Below the pieces are notes generated by a model, which was given only the letters and a program-made list of their open reading frames with translations, was not told the origin of the DNA and ran no database searches. Position numbers and translations under genes: made by a program. Shown piece by piece: positions 43,070-52,278 of a DNA stretch of 64,000 bases. Position 1 is the stretch's first letter. Every line of letters begins with the position of its first letter. Origin of the DNA: Glaciecola sp028401415 (GTDB lineage: Bacteria > Pseudomonadota > Gammaproteobacteria > Enterobacterales > Alteromonadaceae); contig NZ_CP171821.2 in the NCBI RefSeq assembly GCF_028401415.2, forward strand, positions 62,001-126,000, in the 5' to 3' direction.

Positions 43070-45139
43070 ATGTTTAATCGCTCGTGCATCAGTCTATGTG
43101 TAGTCGCAAGTTTATCCTCAATTGCCAGTGCTCAAGAGACCAGCAATCAACCAGCGAACACCCGAGATGAAACGCTAACCAGTATTGAAAGTATCGTTAT
43201 TACAGGCGAGCGAAGTGACAAAACATTACTTGAAACTGCGTCTTCAGTTAAAGTATTCACTACCAATGAGCTAGACTTCCTAGCGGGCGCGGACACATTA
43301 GCCACGTTATTCGAACAAACACCGAACGTGACGCTTACCGGTGAAGGTAATCAAGGCCCAACCATTAGAGGGATTAACACTAGTGGTATCCTTACCAGTT
43401 TAGAGTCTTTCTTCGGTGGCTCGCAGCCACGCACCACGGTACAAATAGACGGGCGACAGCTTACTTTCAACGAGTTCGTATACAGTGGTGAGTCTGCTTG
43501 GGATATTGAGCAAGTTGAAATATTCCGTGGTCCACAAACCACTACGCAAGGTCGTAATGCCATATCAGGCGCTGTTTTTATTAGCACCGCGAATCCGAAT
43601 CATAATGAGGCTGAGGCTAGGGTTCGCTTAATCGGTGGGCAAGAAAGTACACAGCAGCTGTCGGCAGCGTATTCAGCACCTATAGGTGACGGCGATTTTG
43701 CATTTCGTGTATCTGCCGATTATCGCAAAGCTGACAGTTATATTTCGATTCTGGGGGTGCCAAATGATTTTACTGAAGATGTTGACTTAAAAGAAACGCT
43801 TAATTTTCGCGCTAAATTGGGTTATCAACCACAGGCAAACGATGCGCTTGATGCTTTGTTTACGTTTACACATACCGATACGCGCCGCCCACAAACTGAT
43901 AGCGTTGATGCTCCCTTTGAATCACTGAATAGAACCAACCCGGGCATTTCAATATTTGAGACGAAAGCAAATAGCGCCATTGCTGACGTCAGTTATGAGC
44001 TATCTGATAGCCTGACACTCTCAAACATACTAACGGTAACCAGTATATCATCAGAGCGCTTGGTTACGCTTGGTCAGGGCAATGCACTAATTGACAATGA
44101 CGAAGTAACAAACGAGCTATTGTTGCATTATGACAACAGTGGCTCACTGACTGCGATTGGTGGCGTTTACTTATCGCAAATTGATACAGATGAAAGTTTG
44201 AACCTTGATGCCTTTGGTTTAGGTATTGGTGACTTCACTGAGACCCGCAAAAGCGTTGGCATATTTGCAGAGGCTAGTTACAACGTTGATGATGTAATCA
44301 TTACCTTGGGTGGTCGCTTCCAACGAGATAGTCAAGACAGAGACGGCGGTTTTGCGGACATTATTCCTGTTGATTTTGATGATAGCTTTGATGCGTTTCT
44401 ACCAAAACTAGAAGTTGCCTACGCGTTAGATAGTAACCAACGAATTGGGGTATCAACTGAGAGAGGGTTTAACGCCGGCGGTTTCACGTTTAATTTTGAT
44501 ACTTTCTCTACTGAAACCTTTGACGAAGAATCATTAACTAATTTTGAAGGATTCTATCGAGGCGCATTGCTTAACAACAAACTCAATGTAAACGCTAACG
44601 TTTTTTACAGTGACTTTGACGATATGCAAATTGCTACTTTAGTTGATTTAGGCGATGACTTTTTTGCTAATGTATTTAGCAATGTAAAAAGCGCTAAGAG
44701 TGTTGGCTTAGAGATTGACTTAAACTATCAAGCAAGCGACCAGTTGAGTTGGAACTTAGGGCTCGGCTTAGCAAACACTGAGATTCAAGCTAATTCAAAT
44801 GCTGGTGCCGTTATACAAGGTAACGAATTTCAGCGTTCACCAGATGTAACTGCTATTGCAGGGAGTATTTGGCGACCGATAGATAATTTGTCTTTAAGCG
44901 CGTTTGCTCGCTACAGTGATGGATATTACAGCGATGATGCTAATTTAACGGCTAATCGTACAGAAAGCTTTACCGTGATTGATTTGCAAGCCAGTTACCA
45001 GGTGAACAACGTTCGGGTGTTCATAGATGTTACGAATGCATTTGATGAGTTTTACACAGTTTCGGTGTTCGACTCAGGCACACTGGCAAGTGTAGGTGAG
45101 CCAAGAAATGTCAGCGTTGGCATAGAATGGGAGTTGTAG
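43070..45139 (+). CDS. TonB-dependent outer-membrane receptor, siderophore-type
   Basis: The 689-residue protein begins at the ATG at 43070, with a signal peptide (cleavage near ASAQE); a GTG at 43040 is less likely. The plug domain has a TonB-box-like SIESIVITGERSD, then TLATLFEQTPNVTLTGEGNQGPTIRGINTSG and VEIFRGPQTTTQGRNAISGAVFISTANP, the classic receptor signatures. The barrel ends NVSVGIEWEL with a terminal aromatic-rich strand. Its size fits siderophore receptors. The PepSY membrane gene about 100 bp downstream strengthens an iron-siderophore role, which remains inference. Confidence 0.9.
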   Translation: MFNRSCISLCVVASLSSIASAQETSNQPANTRDETLTSIESIVITGERSDKTLLETASSVKVFTTNELDFLAGADTLATLFEQTPNVTLTGEGNQGPTIRGINTSGILTSLESFFGGSQPRTTVQIDGRQLTFNEFVYSGESAWDIEQVEIFRGPQTTTQGRNAISGAVFISTANPNHNEAEARVRLIGGQESTQQLSAAYSAPIGDGDFAFRVSADYRKADSYISILGVPNDFTEDVDLKETLNFRAKLGYQPQANDALDALFTFTHTDTRRPQTDSVDAPFESLNRTNPGISIFETKANSAIADVSYELSDSLTLSNILTVTSISSERLVTLGQGNALIDNDEVTNELLLHYDNSGSLTAIGGVYLSQIDTDESLNLDAFGLGIGDFTETRKSVGIFAEASYNVDDVIITLGGRFQRDSQDRDGGFADIIPVDFDDSFDAFLPKLEVAYALDSNQRIGVSTERGFNAGGFTFNFDTFSTETFDEESLTNFEGFYRGALLNNKLNVNANVFYSDFDDMQIATLVDLGDDFFANVFSNVKSAKSVGLEIDLNYQASDQLSWNLGLGLANTEIQANSNAGAVIQGNEFQRSPDVTAIAGSIWRPIDNLSLSAFARYSDGYYSDDANLTANRTESFTVIDLQASYQVNNVRVFIDVTNAFDEFYTVSVFDSGTLASVGEPRNVSVGIEWEL

Positions 45140-45246
45140 CCGATTCAGTAATTTCTTTTTACAAAATGCAGCGAGCAAAAGCTTGTCGTGTCAGACGAGC
45201 AAGAATTTGTGAGATCGGTAATGAAGGTAGGCAGTAACTCAGTAAA

Positions 45247-46365
45247 ATGTTAAACAAGATCATCTTTCACACCCATGCCTGGTTGGGCTTTATTTGCAGC
45301 CTGTTTTTGTTAGCGGTAGCGATTACAGGTCTTGCATTTGCTTTTTCCGGTCCTTTACTGCATTTAGAGACGGGTGCTTTCCCGAGTGAAAAAGCGCGAG
45401 CAGATACCTCACCCGTCAACATCACACAACATGTGGAATCGGCGAAAAAAGCTACATCCCCTGCCTTTATTCCCTTGGGGTACATCGGTGGTTTTGCAGA
45501 AGTAGAGACGCCAATAGAAATGCTCTATGGTTTGTCTAATGCGCCTGAGCAAGGCGGCGAGGTGCAAATAGTAACGTTTAATCCTAGAACTGACGCCGTT
45601 ATAGATAGTTTTTACTTAGACCACACCATAACTCATCATATTATTGATTTTCACTACACACTGTTGCTCGGCGATATCGGATTATTTGTGCTGGCGGTGG
45701 TAGGCATTTTAATGGCGGTGATGGCACTGCTAGGACTTGTCATGTGGTGGCCTCAACGTGTTTCTGCTTTAGTGTTAACGCGTAAGGCACTAAAACTGAA
45801 TCTAACAGGTACGCTGAGACAAATTAACTTCAGTTTACATAGCATCATTGGGTTTTGGGGGGCAATTTTTATTGTTGTGTGGGGCCTTACCGGTACGTTT
45901 TGGTCGAAACCAGATTGGCAACCCAGTTGGATGCTAGCTAATACCGACCATCCGCCAGTTGAAGTATTAACCCTGCTAGAAACAGCAAGATGCGATGCAA
46001 CTGTCACAATTTCAGAGGCTGTTGCAATAGCACTCGGCCAGTTTCCCAATGCAGCTGTGATTGAGACTGAATTCCCTGCGCCATGGCAACCCTATCATGT
46101 ATTGTATCTAAGTGATGGTAGCAATGTGGACACAAAAGATGGTGATATTCGGGTGTGGGTATCGGCTAGCTGCATTGGTGTTGTTCATGTTGAACAGAAC
46201 GAGGGTTTGCATTTAGTCGGTGCTGCTAATAATAGTGTTCATGCTGGTACTATGTTTGGAATGTTTCGTTTGCCAATTATCATATCCGTCGGTGTCGCTC
46301 TTATTTTTTTATCGGTGACTGGTCTGGTTTTATGGTGGAAACGCTACCTTAAGATTTTTATCTGA
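45247..46365 (+). CDS. PepSY-domain inner-membrane protein
   Basis: The 372-residue protein has four transmembrane segments: HTHAWLGFICSLFLLAVAITGLAFAF, the GLFVLAVVGILMAVMALLGLVMWW segment, FSLHSIIGFWGAIFIVVWGLTGTF, and PIIISVGVALIFLSVTGLVLWW. PepSY-TM proteins of this layout have paired histidines (here HTHAW and HHIIDFHYT) that may bind haem, and are linked to ferric-siderophore reduction at the inner membrane. It lies directly downstream of the TonB receptor on the same strand, so the two are likely a unit controlled by iron. Confidence 0.85.
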   Translation: MLNKIIFHTHAWLGFICSLFLLAVAITGLAFAFSGPLLHLETGAFPSEKARADTSPVNITQHVESAKKATSPAFIPLGYIGGFAEVETPIEMLYGLSNAPEQGGEVQIVTFNPRTDAVIDSFYLDHTITHHIIDFHYTLLLGDIGLFVLAVVGILMAVMALLGLVMWWPQRVSALVLTRKALKLNLTGTLRQINFSLHSIIGFWGAIFIVVWGLTGTFWSKPDWQPSWMLANTDHPPVEVLTLLETARCDATVTISEAVAIALGQFPNAAVIETEFPAPWQPYHVLYLSDGSNVDTKDGDIRVWVSASCIGVVHVEQNEGLHLVGAANNSVHAGTMFGMFRLPIIISVGVALIFLSVTGLVLWWKRYLKIFI

Positions 46366-46445
46366 CGATAACGGGGACGATTGTTTGGCAATCATCAAAT
46401 ATCCCTAGTTTAATTTTTTTATAAGCCCTATTCTTGGAGAGAATA

Positions 46446-46838
46446 TTGTTAAAACTAATAGCGATATCAAGCATCGCAGCCATATTCTTTGCTAGCCCAG
46501 CGCTCGCAGATGACACAAATCAACATTTTGTCCCAATTGATTCACCCGACTTGACCGCAGCCATATGTAATGCTCAAGCGCACAATAAAAAGCTTGCACC
46601 ATTGGTAGCAAAGGAATCACACACGGTAGAGGACCTGTTAGAAATACACGAGATTACATATACGCTTGAAAATGCGCTTATGCGAATAGAGAAAGACCTG
46701 GAAAAAATGAAAAACGATTTGGAAGAGATTCACCTTGGCTCAGAAAGCATGAAAGCCGATAGGATTTCAAAGTTTGGGGCTGAGTATTTATCAGCAGTTA
46801 ATTTACTGCTGAATGGCGTGGAATGTTCCAAGAAATGA
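46446..46838 (+). CDS. Small periplasmic protein of unknown function
   Basis: The 130-residue product has a signal peptide (cleavage near PALA-DDT) and then a helical body with heptad-like leucines (EIHEITYTLENALMRIEKDLEKMKNDLEEIH), so a coiled coil is likely. Two cysteines (AAICNAQ and VECSKK) may pair. The start is most likely a TTG at 46446, with GGAGA ending 5 nt before it; TTG at 46434 is nearly as possible. I recognise no family. It follows the PepSY gene on the same strand by about 80 bp, so it may belong to the iron uptake unit. Confidence 0.65.
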   Translation: MLKLIAISSIAAIFFASPALADDTNQHFVPIDSPDLTAAICNAQAHNKKLAPLVAKESHTVEDLLEIHEITYTLENALMRIEKDLEKMKNDLEEIHLGSESMKADRISKFGAEYLSAVNLLLNGVECSKK

Positions 46839-46910
46839 ATAGTATTTCAGTTAATACGAAACTGCATCAACGTTACCGAATGTCCGCGACTTGCTTTTTT
46901 CTTACCTTGC

Positions 46911-47543
46911 CTATTCCATTTTCTCTTTAAACTCGCACAAATCCTCAATAATGCAAGAGCCACATCTGGGTTTGCGAGCGACACAGGTATAGCGTCCGTG
47001 CAGAATAAGCCAATGGTGCACATCCACTTTAAACTCTTTAGGCACCACCTTGAGAAGCTTCTCTTCGACTTTTTCAACGGTTTTGCCCATCGCTAATTTT
47101 GTACGATTGCTGACACGGTAAATATGTGTATCTACCGCAATAGTTGGCCAGCCAAAAGCAGTATTTAACACCACATTAGCCGTCTTGCGACCCACACCGG
47201 GTAGGGCTTCGAGGGCTTCTCGGTTTTCTGGCACCTCGCTATTGTGCTTTTCAATGAGGATTCGGCAGGTTTCTAGTACGTTTTTGGCTTTTGAGTTAAA
47301 CAAACCAATGGTTTTGATATAGCTTTTGAGACCATCCAGCCCGAGTGCATAGATAGCTTCTGGTGTATTGGCAACGGGGAAGAGTATATCGGTAGCTTTG
47401 TTTACGCCAACGTCAGTCGCTTGAGCTGATAATATAACCGCGATAAGCAGTTCAAATGCATTGCTGTAGTTAAGCTCTGTCGTTGGGTTTGGGTTGTTCT
47501 CTCTTAGGCGCGAGAGTATTTCATAACGTTTTTGTTTGTTCAC
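46911..47543 (-). CDS. nth: Endonuclease III
   Basis: Nth is a DNA glycosylase/AP lyase that removes oxidised pyrimidines. The 210-residue protein has the helix-hairpin-helix ALPGVGRKTANVVLN with its catalytic lysine nearby. The catalytic aspartate is in TIAVDTHIYRVSNR, and the C-terminal [4Fe-4S] cluster has cysteines in CVARKPRCGSCIIEDLC (C-x6-C-x2-C-x5-C). It overlaps rsxE by 4 nt and is the last gene of the rsx operon, the same order as in E. coli. A 60-bp copy of part of it lies at 42869-42928. Confidence 0.96.
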   Translation of the reverse strand: MNKQKRYEILSRLRENNPNPTTELNYSNAFELLIAVILSAQATDVGVNKATDILFPVANTPEAIYALGLDGLKSYIKTIGLFNSKAKNVLETCRILIEKHNSEVPENREALEALPGVGRKTANVVLNTAFGWPTIAVDTHIYRVSNRTKLAMGKTVEKVEEKLLKVVPKEFKVDVHHWLILHGRYTCVARKPRCGSCIIEDLCEFKEKME

Positions 47544-48253
47544 AAATCGGTCCCTGTTACGCGTGCGCGTTGCACCACTTTTTCACCCGTTTTCAACTGT
47601 GCTGCGCGTTTTTCAAGCACATTATCTATTAAGTTTTTAGCCGCAATTAGCAAGCCCATCCCTAGAAATGCGCCGGGCGGTAAAATGGCAAGTAAGAAGT
47701 TTGCATCCGTGCTGTATATTTGAATTTCTAATGCGCTTGCCCAGTCACCCAAAAGTAAGTCTGCACCGGCGAATAAGGTGCCAAAGCCTAACACTTCACG
47801 CATGGCACCGAGCACGACCAGAATAAAGGTAAAACCCAAGCCCATAGCGAGTCCGTCAAATGCGGCAAATTGAACTGGATTTTTGGATGCGTAGGCTTCA
47901 GCGCGGCCAATAATGGCACAGTTGGTAACAATCAGTGGGATGAAGATGCCGAGCGCTTGATAAAGCTCAAAAGTGTAGGCGTGCATTACCAGCTCAACCA
48001 TTGTTACAAAGGCGGCGATGACCATTACGAAAATGGGAATGCGAATTTCATTTGGGACAAAGTTGCGCACCAAAGATACGGTGACGTTGGAGCCGAGCAA
48101 GACTAATGTGGTCGCAAGACCTAAGCCTAAGCCATTAATTACCGTGCCTGTGACAGCAAGCAGGGGGCATAGTCCAAGCAATTGGACAATGGCAGGATTG
48201 TTTTTCCATAAGCCCTGTATGCTGAGGGCTTTGTATTCGTCTAGCTTATTCAT
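47540..48253 (-). CDS. rsxE: Electron transport complex subunit RsxE
   Basis: RsxE is a membrane subunit of the Rsx/Rnf ion-coupled electron transport complex. In E. coli the complex reduces and thus switches off the SoxR oxidative-stress sensor. The 237-residue protein has six hydrophobic segments and the paired motif of RsxA/RsxE: NNPAIVQLLGLCPLLAVTGTVINGLGLG and IPLIVTNCAIIGRAEAYASKNP. The cysteines in LGLCP and VTNCAI bind the shared [2Fe-2S] cluster in Rnf. It overlaps rsxG and nth by 4 nt each. Confidence 0.95.
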   Translation of the reverse strand: MNKLDEYKALSIQGLWKNNPAIVQLLGLCPLLAVTGTVINGLGLGLATTLVLLGSNVTVSLVRNFVPNEIRIPIFVMVIAAFVTMVELVMHAYTFELYQALGIFIPLIVTNCAIIGRAEAYASKNPVQFAAFDGLAMGLGFTFILVVLGAMREVLGFGTLFAGADLLLGDWASALEIQIYSTDANFLLAILPPGAFLGMGLLIAAKNLIDNVLEKRAAQLKTGEKVVQRARVTGTDL

Positions 48254-48978
48254 GAGCCCACGTCGCTACTTGTAACGGTGTTATTAACCCCTAAGTTCTT
48301 ACTCGCATCCGCACTGCAATTTGACGGCGTTTCAAAAATAGTTTGTTGATGTTTAGATACGTAAATCACCGTATTTTTCACCGCGTCTACTACTGCTCTT
48401 GGGGTTATTGTTGCGCCTGTAAACTGGTCAAACTGCCCGCCATCTTTTTTCACCTGCCAGCGCTGCTCGCTTCGCTCGGAGTAGCTTACCCCTGAAAAAG
48501 ACAATATCCAGTCACTTACTCTCAAATCTATCTTATCTCCTAAACCTGGCGTTTCTTTATGCTCAACCACGCGTGCGCCAAGGGAGGTATTCTCGGCGTC
48601 TACTGCGACCACCAGATCAATGTCGCCGCTGTAGCCATTCGGTGCGGTAGTCTCAACAATTGCCGCCACAGGCTGCTGGTTCATTCTAGCGCGAAATATT
48701 CGTTGCGTCTCGCCAGTATCCGTGCCCAACAGCTCATCTCCTGTAACAATAATGCAATCTAGATGAAGCTCGTTATCGTGCGCATCTTCAGGCACAAGTT
48801 CGTTGAGTACACTTAAGAGCTGCTTCTCTTTCTCGGCCTCAATTTTGTCTCTAGTGGCGCCAAAAGTGAGGGCAATTAATGCGGTTGTTACCAGAGCAAA
48901 AGCGGCCAAAATGACGCCGTTTTTACCAATGGCAGAGGCTAAATAAGCTTTGATTGATTTGTCTTTTGAGCCGGGCAT
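48250..48978 (-). CDS. rsxG: Electron transport complex subunit RsxG
   Basis: RsxG carries a covalently bound FMN and faces the periplasm. The 242-residue protein has an N-terminal membrane helix (VILAAFALVTTALIALTFGA). The FMN-threonine motif is QFTGATITPRAVVDAVKN, and VVEHKETPGLGDKIDLR is the usual upstream motif. The start codon follows the rsxD stop by 1 nt, and it overlaps rsxE by 4 nt, so all are translated together. The C-terminal tail of about 25 residues beyond ISKHQ is longer than usual. Confidence 0.95.
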   Translation of the reverse strand: MPGSKDKSIKAYLASAIGKNGVILAAFALVTTALIALTFGATRDKIEAEKEKQLLSVLNELVPEDAHDNELHLDCIIVTGDELLGTDTGETQRIFRARMNQQPVAAIVETTAPNGYSGDIDLVVAVDAENTSLGARVVEHKETPGLGDKIDLRVSDWILSFSGVSYSERSEQRWQVKKDGGQFDQFTGATITPRAVVDAVKNTVIYVSKHQQTIFETPSNCSADASKNLGVNNTVTSSDVGS

Positions 48979-48979
48979 G

Positions 48980-50080
48980 TTAACGCTCTTCCTTCTGAGG
49001 TTTTGACTCAGATATCGTTGGCGTTTTTAATTTGTGCCCATAGGTTCTTGGGCGAGTGTAGTAGTCGATTAACGGCACTGCCATGTTCATCAAAATTACG
49101 GCAAATGCGACTGCATCCGGATAACTCCCCCAAGTGCGTATAATGATAATCCACACACCGATAGACGCACCAAATATTAAGCGTCCGCGATTGGTAGTAG
49201 CCGCTGAAACCGGGTCGGTTGCGATAAAAAACGCACCAATAATGAGTGAGCCATTGAGTAAATGAAATAGGGGGGATGCATGTTGCGACGTATCGGCTAA
49301 ATGCAGCACAAGCGCAGTTAACATAGCTCCTGCAATCATGCTGCCGGGAATGTGCCAGTTGATGATTTTAAGTTTTAACAGGGCGAGTCCACCTGCTAGA
49401 TAAGCTAATGCGACAGGCGCCCAGCCGACTCCCCACCACTGTGACATGATTGACGAGGCATAAGCTTCCCCAACGGTATAACCCTCGGTTAAACTGGTTT
49501 TTACATGGTCGAGCGGGGTGGCCATACTGAGGCCATCGTAACCAATTTTTAGCTGTTCAATACTGTATCCGTCCACGGTAAAACCGGTAAAAACGGTGAG
49601 AAGCGCATCAATAAATCCAAAACTCTGTTCCGCTAGGCTTGTTGGTGGAAGCCAAGCGGTCATTTGCACGGGAAAAGAAATGAGCAGCATGACGTAACCT
49701 GCCATAGCAGGATTGAACATATTGAAGCCAAGCCCGCCATAGGCTTGTTTCACAATCGCAATGGTAAAGAAGCTACCGATTACAATAACCCACCAAGGTG
49801 CAAGCGATGGAACGCTGATCCCCAAAAGTAGGCCTGCTAGCGCCGCCGAGGAGTCTTTTACGACTCTCTCAGTGTCTTTTTTACGCACTTCGACAATAAT
49901 TGCTTCGGTTATTACTGCAGTCACAATGCCCAAGCTCACTTGAATGAGGGTACCAAACCCGAAATACCAAGTTTGCATCAATATGCCGGGTATACAGGCA
50001 TACATTACCCAGCGCATGACTTGGCCGGTATCACGTTGGTTGTGATGATGCGGCGAGCTACCTACCGTTAATTTTGTCAT
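48980..50080 (-). CDS. rsxD: Electron transport complex subunit RsxD
   Basis: RsxD is the main membrane subunit that binds FMN covalently. The 366-residue protein has about ten hydrophobic segments, including GLLLGISVPSLAPWWVIVIGSFFTIAIVKQAYGGLGFNMFNPAMAGY, the family core. The FMN threonine lies in the GLSMATPLDH motif, equivalent to SGATPL in E. coli. FFIATDPVSAATTNRGRLIFG is the other conserved stretch. It follows rsxC by 6 nt. The start at the GTG/ATG region is supported by homology with the LTVGSSPH N-terminus. Confidence 0.95.
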   Translation of the reverse strand: MTKLTVGSSPHHHNQRDTGQVMRWVMYACIPGILMQTWYFGFGTLIQVSLGIVTAVITEAIIVEVRKKDTERVVKDSSAALAGLLLGISVPSLAPWWVIVIGSFFTIAIVKQAYGGLGFNMFNPAMAGYVMLLISFPVQMTAWLPPTSLAEQSFGFIDALLTVFTGFTVDGYSIEQLKIGYDGLSMATPLDHVKTSLTEGYTVGEAYASSIMSQWWGVGWAPVALAYLAGGLALLKLKIINWHIPGSMIAGAMLTALVLHLADTSQHASPLFHLLNGSLIIGAFFIATDPVSAATTNRGRLIFGASIGVWIIIIRTWGSYPDAVAFAVILMNMAVPLIDYYTRPRTYGHKLKTPTISESKPQKEER

Positions 50081-50086
50081 CTGGCT

Positions 50087-51700
50087 TTAGTCATCCTGAC
50101 GCTTCTCATTGTTTTTGATGTCTGCAGCTGCTGCGGCTTTTTTCGCTTTTGCGCGCGCAATGGCAGCGGCAACTTTGTCGTTAGCCGTCGATTTAGAGCT
50201 GTTCCCCTCTTTATTCATCGCTTTTTTACGCGCCTCAGCAGCTAAGCGATGCTTTTCTTCGCGCGCTTCTTTCTCGCGCTGAAGTCGCGCTTTTCTTGCC
50301 TCAAATCGAACCCGCGCCTTTTCTGCTTTTTCTTTTTCACTTTGCTGAGCGCGTATGTCAGCTTTTGCTTTTCGATAATAGTGTACTAGTGGAATTTCGC
50401 TTGGGCATACGTAGGCGCAGGCTCCGCATTCAATGCAGTCAAACAAGTTGTACTCCTGTGCTTTATCATACTCTTTTGCTTTGCTATGCCAGAACATTTG
50501 CTGCGGTAAGAGTGAGGCAGGGCAGGCGTCAGCGCAAGCTGAGCAGCGAATGCAAGCGCGCTCATCTTCCACTATGGGTAGTTCGCCGCTGGCGGGTACA
50601 AGTATACAGTTGGTGATCTTAACCACAGGAACTTGCACGGAGCTCAAGGTAAATCCCATCATGGGACCACCCATAATGACTCTTGGATACGGCTGAAACT
50701 CAGGCTCATACCGGGCGTAATGCAGCAAATGTTTAATCGGCGTGCCAATTTTGGCCCATACGTTTTGTGGTTTCTGAGCAGCTTTACCAGTTATGGTAAC
50801 AACTCGCTCAATTAGAGGCTTTCCTTCCATTATGGCGTCTGCTATCGCGTAGCATGTGCCAACGTTATACATCAAACACCCTACGTCTATAGGCAAGCCA
50901 TCTGCGGGGACTTCTCTTGAGGTCAATACCTGAATGAGCTGCTTTTCGCCGCCAGCAGGGTATTTGGTCGGCACACTAATAACTTGATAGTTCTCTTGCT
51001 GCTGACAGGCAATCGACATCGTCGATAAAGCTTCCGGCTTATTGTCCTCAACTGCTACGATGACTTGTTGTGCTTGCAAAAGATGCATCAGAATATCGAT
51101 GCCTTGCCTAATTTGCCAAGCGTGCTCGCGCATTAACCTATCGTCAGAGGTAATATAGGGTTCACACTCGATGCCATTGATGATTAAAAACTCAATGGGT
51201 TTAACGTTGGTTGATTTTAGATGGGTTGGGAAGCCAGCGCCGCCCATTCCACTGATACCTGCTTTGCAAATGGCTTCAATAATCTCGGCTTTGGAGTGCT
51301 GCTTATAATCCGAAAGTGGTTTTGGTTCACACTCTAAGTCTTTACCGTCCGCTTCAATGGTAATGGTGGGCTCTTTTAAGCCTGAAGGATGCGCTGCAAC
51401 ATGTTCACCAATGGAGATAACTTTGCCAGAAGTTGAAGTGTGTATGGGAACGGAAAAGGCATTATCACTCGCGGTTAAGGCTTGGCCTTTTAATACGGTA
51501 TCGCCTTCTTTTACGATAAGCTCGCCTTTAACACCTATGTGCTGTTTGAGCGGAATATAAACGCGCTCAGGAAGGCTCATTGTTGCGATGTCGCTTTGAT
51601 TCGAGAGCTCTTTGTATTGTTGTGGCTCGACACCCCCCGGAAAATCCCACAGGTTTTGTTGCGCGAGTCGCTCCATAATTAAGTCGTAGTCTGCAAACAT
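50087..51700 (-). CDS. rsxC: Electron transport complex subunit RsxC
   Basis: RsxC links NADH oxidation to the membrane complex through two [4Fe-4S] clusters and an FMN site. The 537-residue protein has the N-terminal WDFPGGVEPQQYKE and IPLKQHIGVKGEL. GAGFPTHLK then IEFLIINGIECEPYITSDDRLM is the flavin/NADH core. The clusters sit in CIRCSACADACPASLLP and CIECGACAYVCPSEIPLVHYYR. The lysine, alanine and arginine-rich tail after about residue 450 is coiled-coil, and it is shorter than in E. coli RsxC (over 700 residues). It starts 5 nt after rsxB. Confidence 0.95.
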   Translation of the reverse strand: MFADYDLIMERLAQQNLWDFPGGVEPQQYKELSNQSDIATMSLPERVYIPLKQHIGVKGELIVKEGDTVLKGQALTASDNAFSVPIHTSTSGKVISIGEHVAAHPSGLKEPTITIEADGKDLECEPKPLSDYKQHSKAEIIEAICKAGISGMGGAGFPTHLKSTNVKPIEFLIINGIECEPYITSDDRLMREHAWQIRQGIDILMHLLQAQQVIVAVEDNKPEALSTMSIACQQQENYQVISVPTKYPAGGEKQLIQVLTSREVPADGLPIDVGCLMYNVGTCYAIADAIMEGKPLIERVVTITGKAAQKPQNVWAKIGTPIKHLLHYARYEPEFQPYPRVIMGGPMMGFTLSSVQVPVVKITNCILVPASGELPIVEDERACIRCSACADACPASLLPQQMFWHSKAKEYDKAQEYNLFDCIECGACAYVCPSEIPLVHYYRKAKADIRAQQSEKEKAEKARVRFEARKARLQREKEAREEKHRLAAEARKKAMNKEGNSSKSTANDKVAAAIARAKAKKAAAAADIKNNEKRQDD

Positions 51701-51705
51701 CGCTT

Positions 51706-52278
51706 TTATGACACCTGCTTTATTGGAATGTCGCCCGTTGGCACGCGATCAAAATTCCACTGCCAACTTTCGCTACTGTCGTTAAGTGGCACCATGTCTA
51801 TGCAATCTACAGGACAGGGGTCCACGCACAAATCACATCCGGTGCATTCATCAATAATGACAGTATGCATTTGCTTTGCTGCACCAAGAATGGCATCTAC
51901 TGGGCAGGCTTGAATACACTTTGTACAGCCTATGCATTCGTCTTCTCGAATAAAGGCGACTTTTTTAATATCTTCAACGCCGTGGGCGGCATCCAGGGGT
52001 TTCGCTTCTACGCCCATTAAGTCGGAAAGCTCTTTAATAGTTGCCTCACCGCCAGGTGGACATTTATTGATTTCGTCGCCATTTGCGATAGCTTCTGCAT
52101 AGGGTCTGCAACCAGGGTAGCCGCATTGTCCACATTGCGTTTGGGGTAGTATTTGATCAATTTGTTCAACCAGCGGATCGCTTTCAACTTTAAATCGAAC
52201 AGAAGCAAAACCGAGGATAGCGCCAAACACTAGCGCTAATCCACCAATGATTAAAATAGCGATAATGGCTATACTCAT
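51706..52278 (-). CDS. rsxB: Electron transport complex subunit RsxB
   Basis: RsxB is a membrane-anchored multi-cluster ferredoxin. The 190-residue protein starts with one transmembrane helix (MSIAIIAILIIGGLALVFGAILGFAS). The Fe-S domain CGQCGYPGCRPYAEAI follows, then two 4Fe-4S ferredoxin motifs, CIGCTKCIQACPVDAI and CTGCDLCVDPCPVDCI. All eight ferredoxin cysteines plus those of the first domain are present. It overlaps rsxA by 4 nt and precedes rsxC by 5 nt. Confidence 0.96.
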   Translation of the reverse strand: MSIAIIAILIIGGLALVFGAILGFASVRFKVESDPLVEQIDQILPQTQCGQCGYPGCRPYAEAIANGDEINKCPPGGEATIKELSDLMGVEAKPLDAAHGVEDIKKVAFIREDECIGCTKCIQACPVDAILGAAKQMHTVIIDECTGCDLCVDPCPVDCIDMVPLNDSSESWQWNFDRVPTGDIPIKQVS

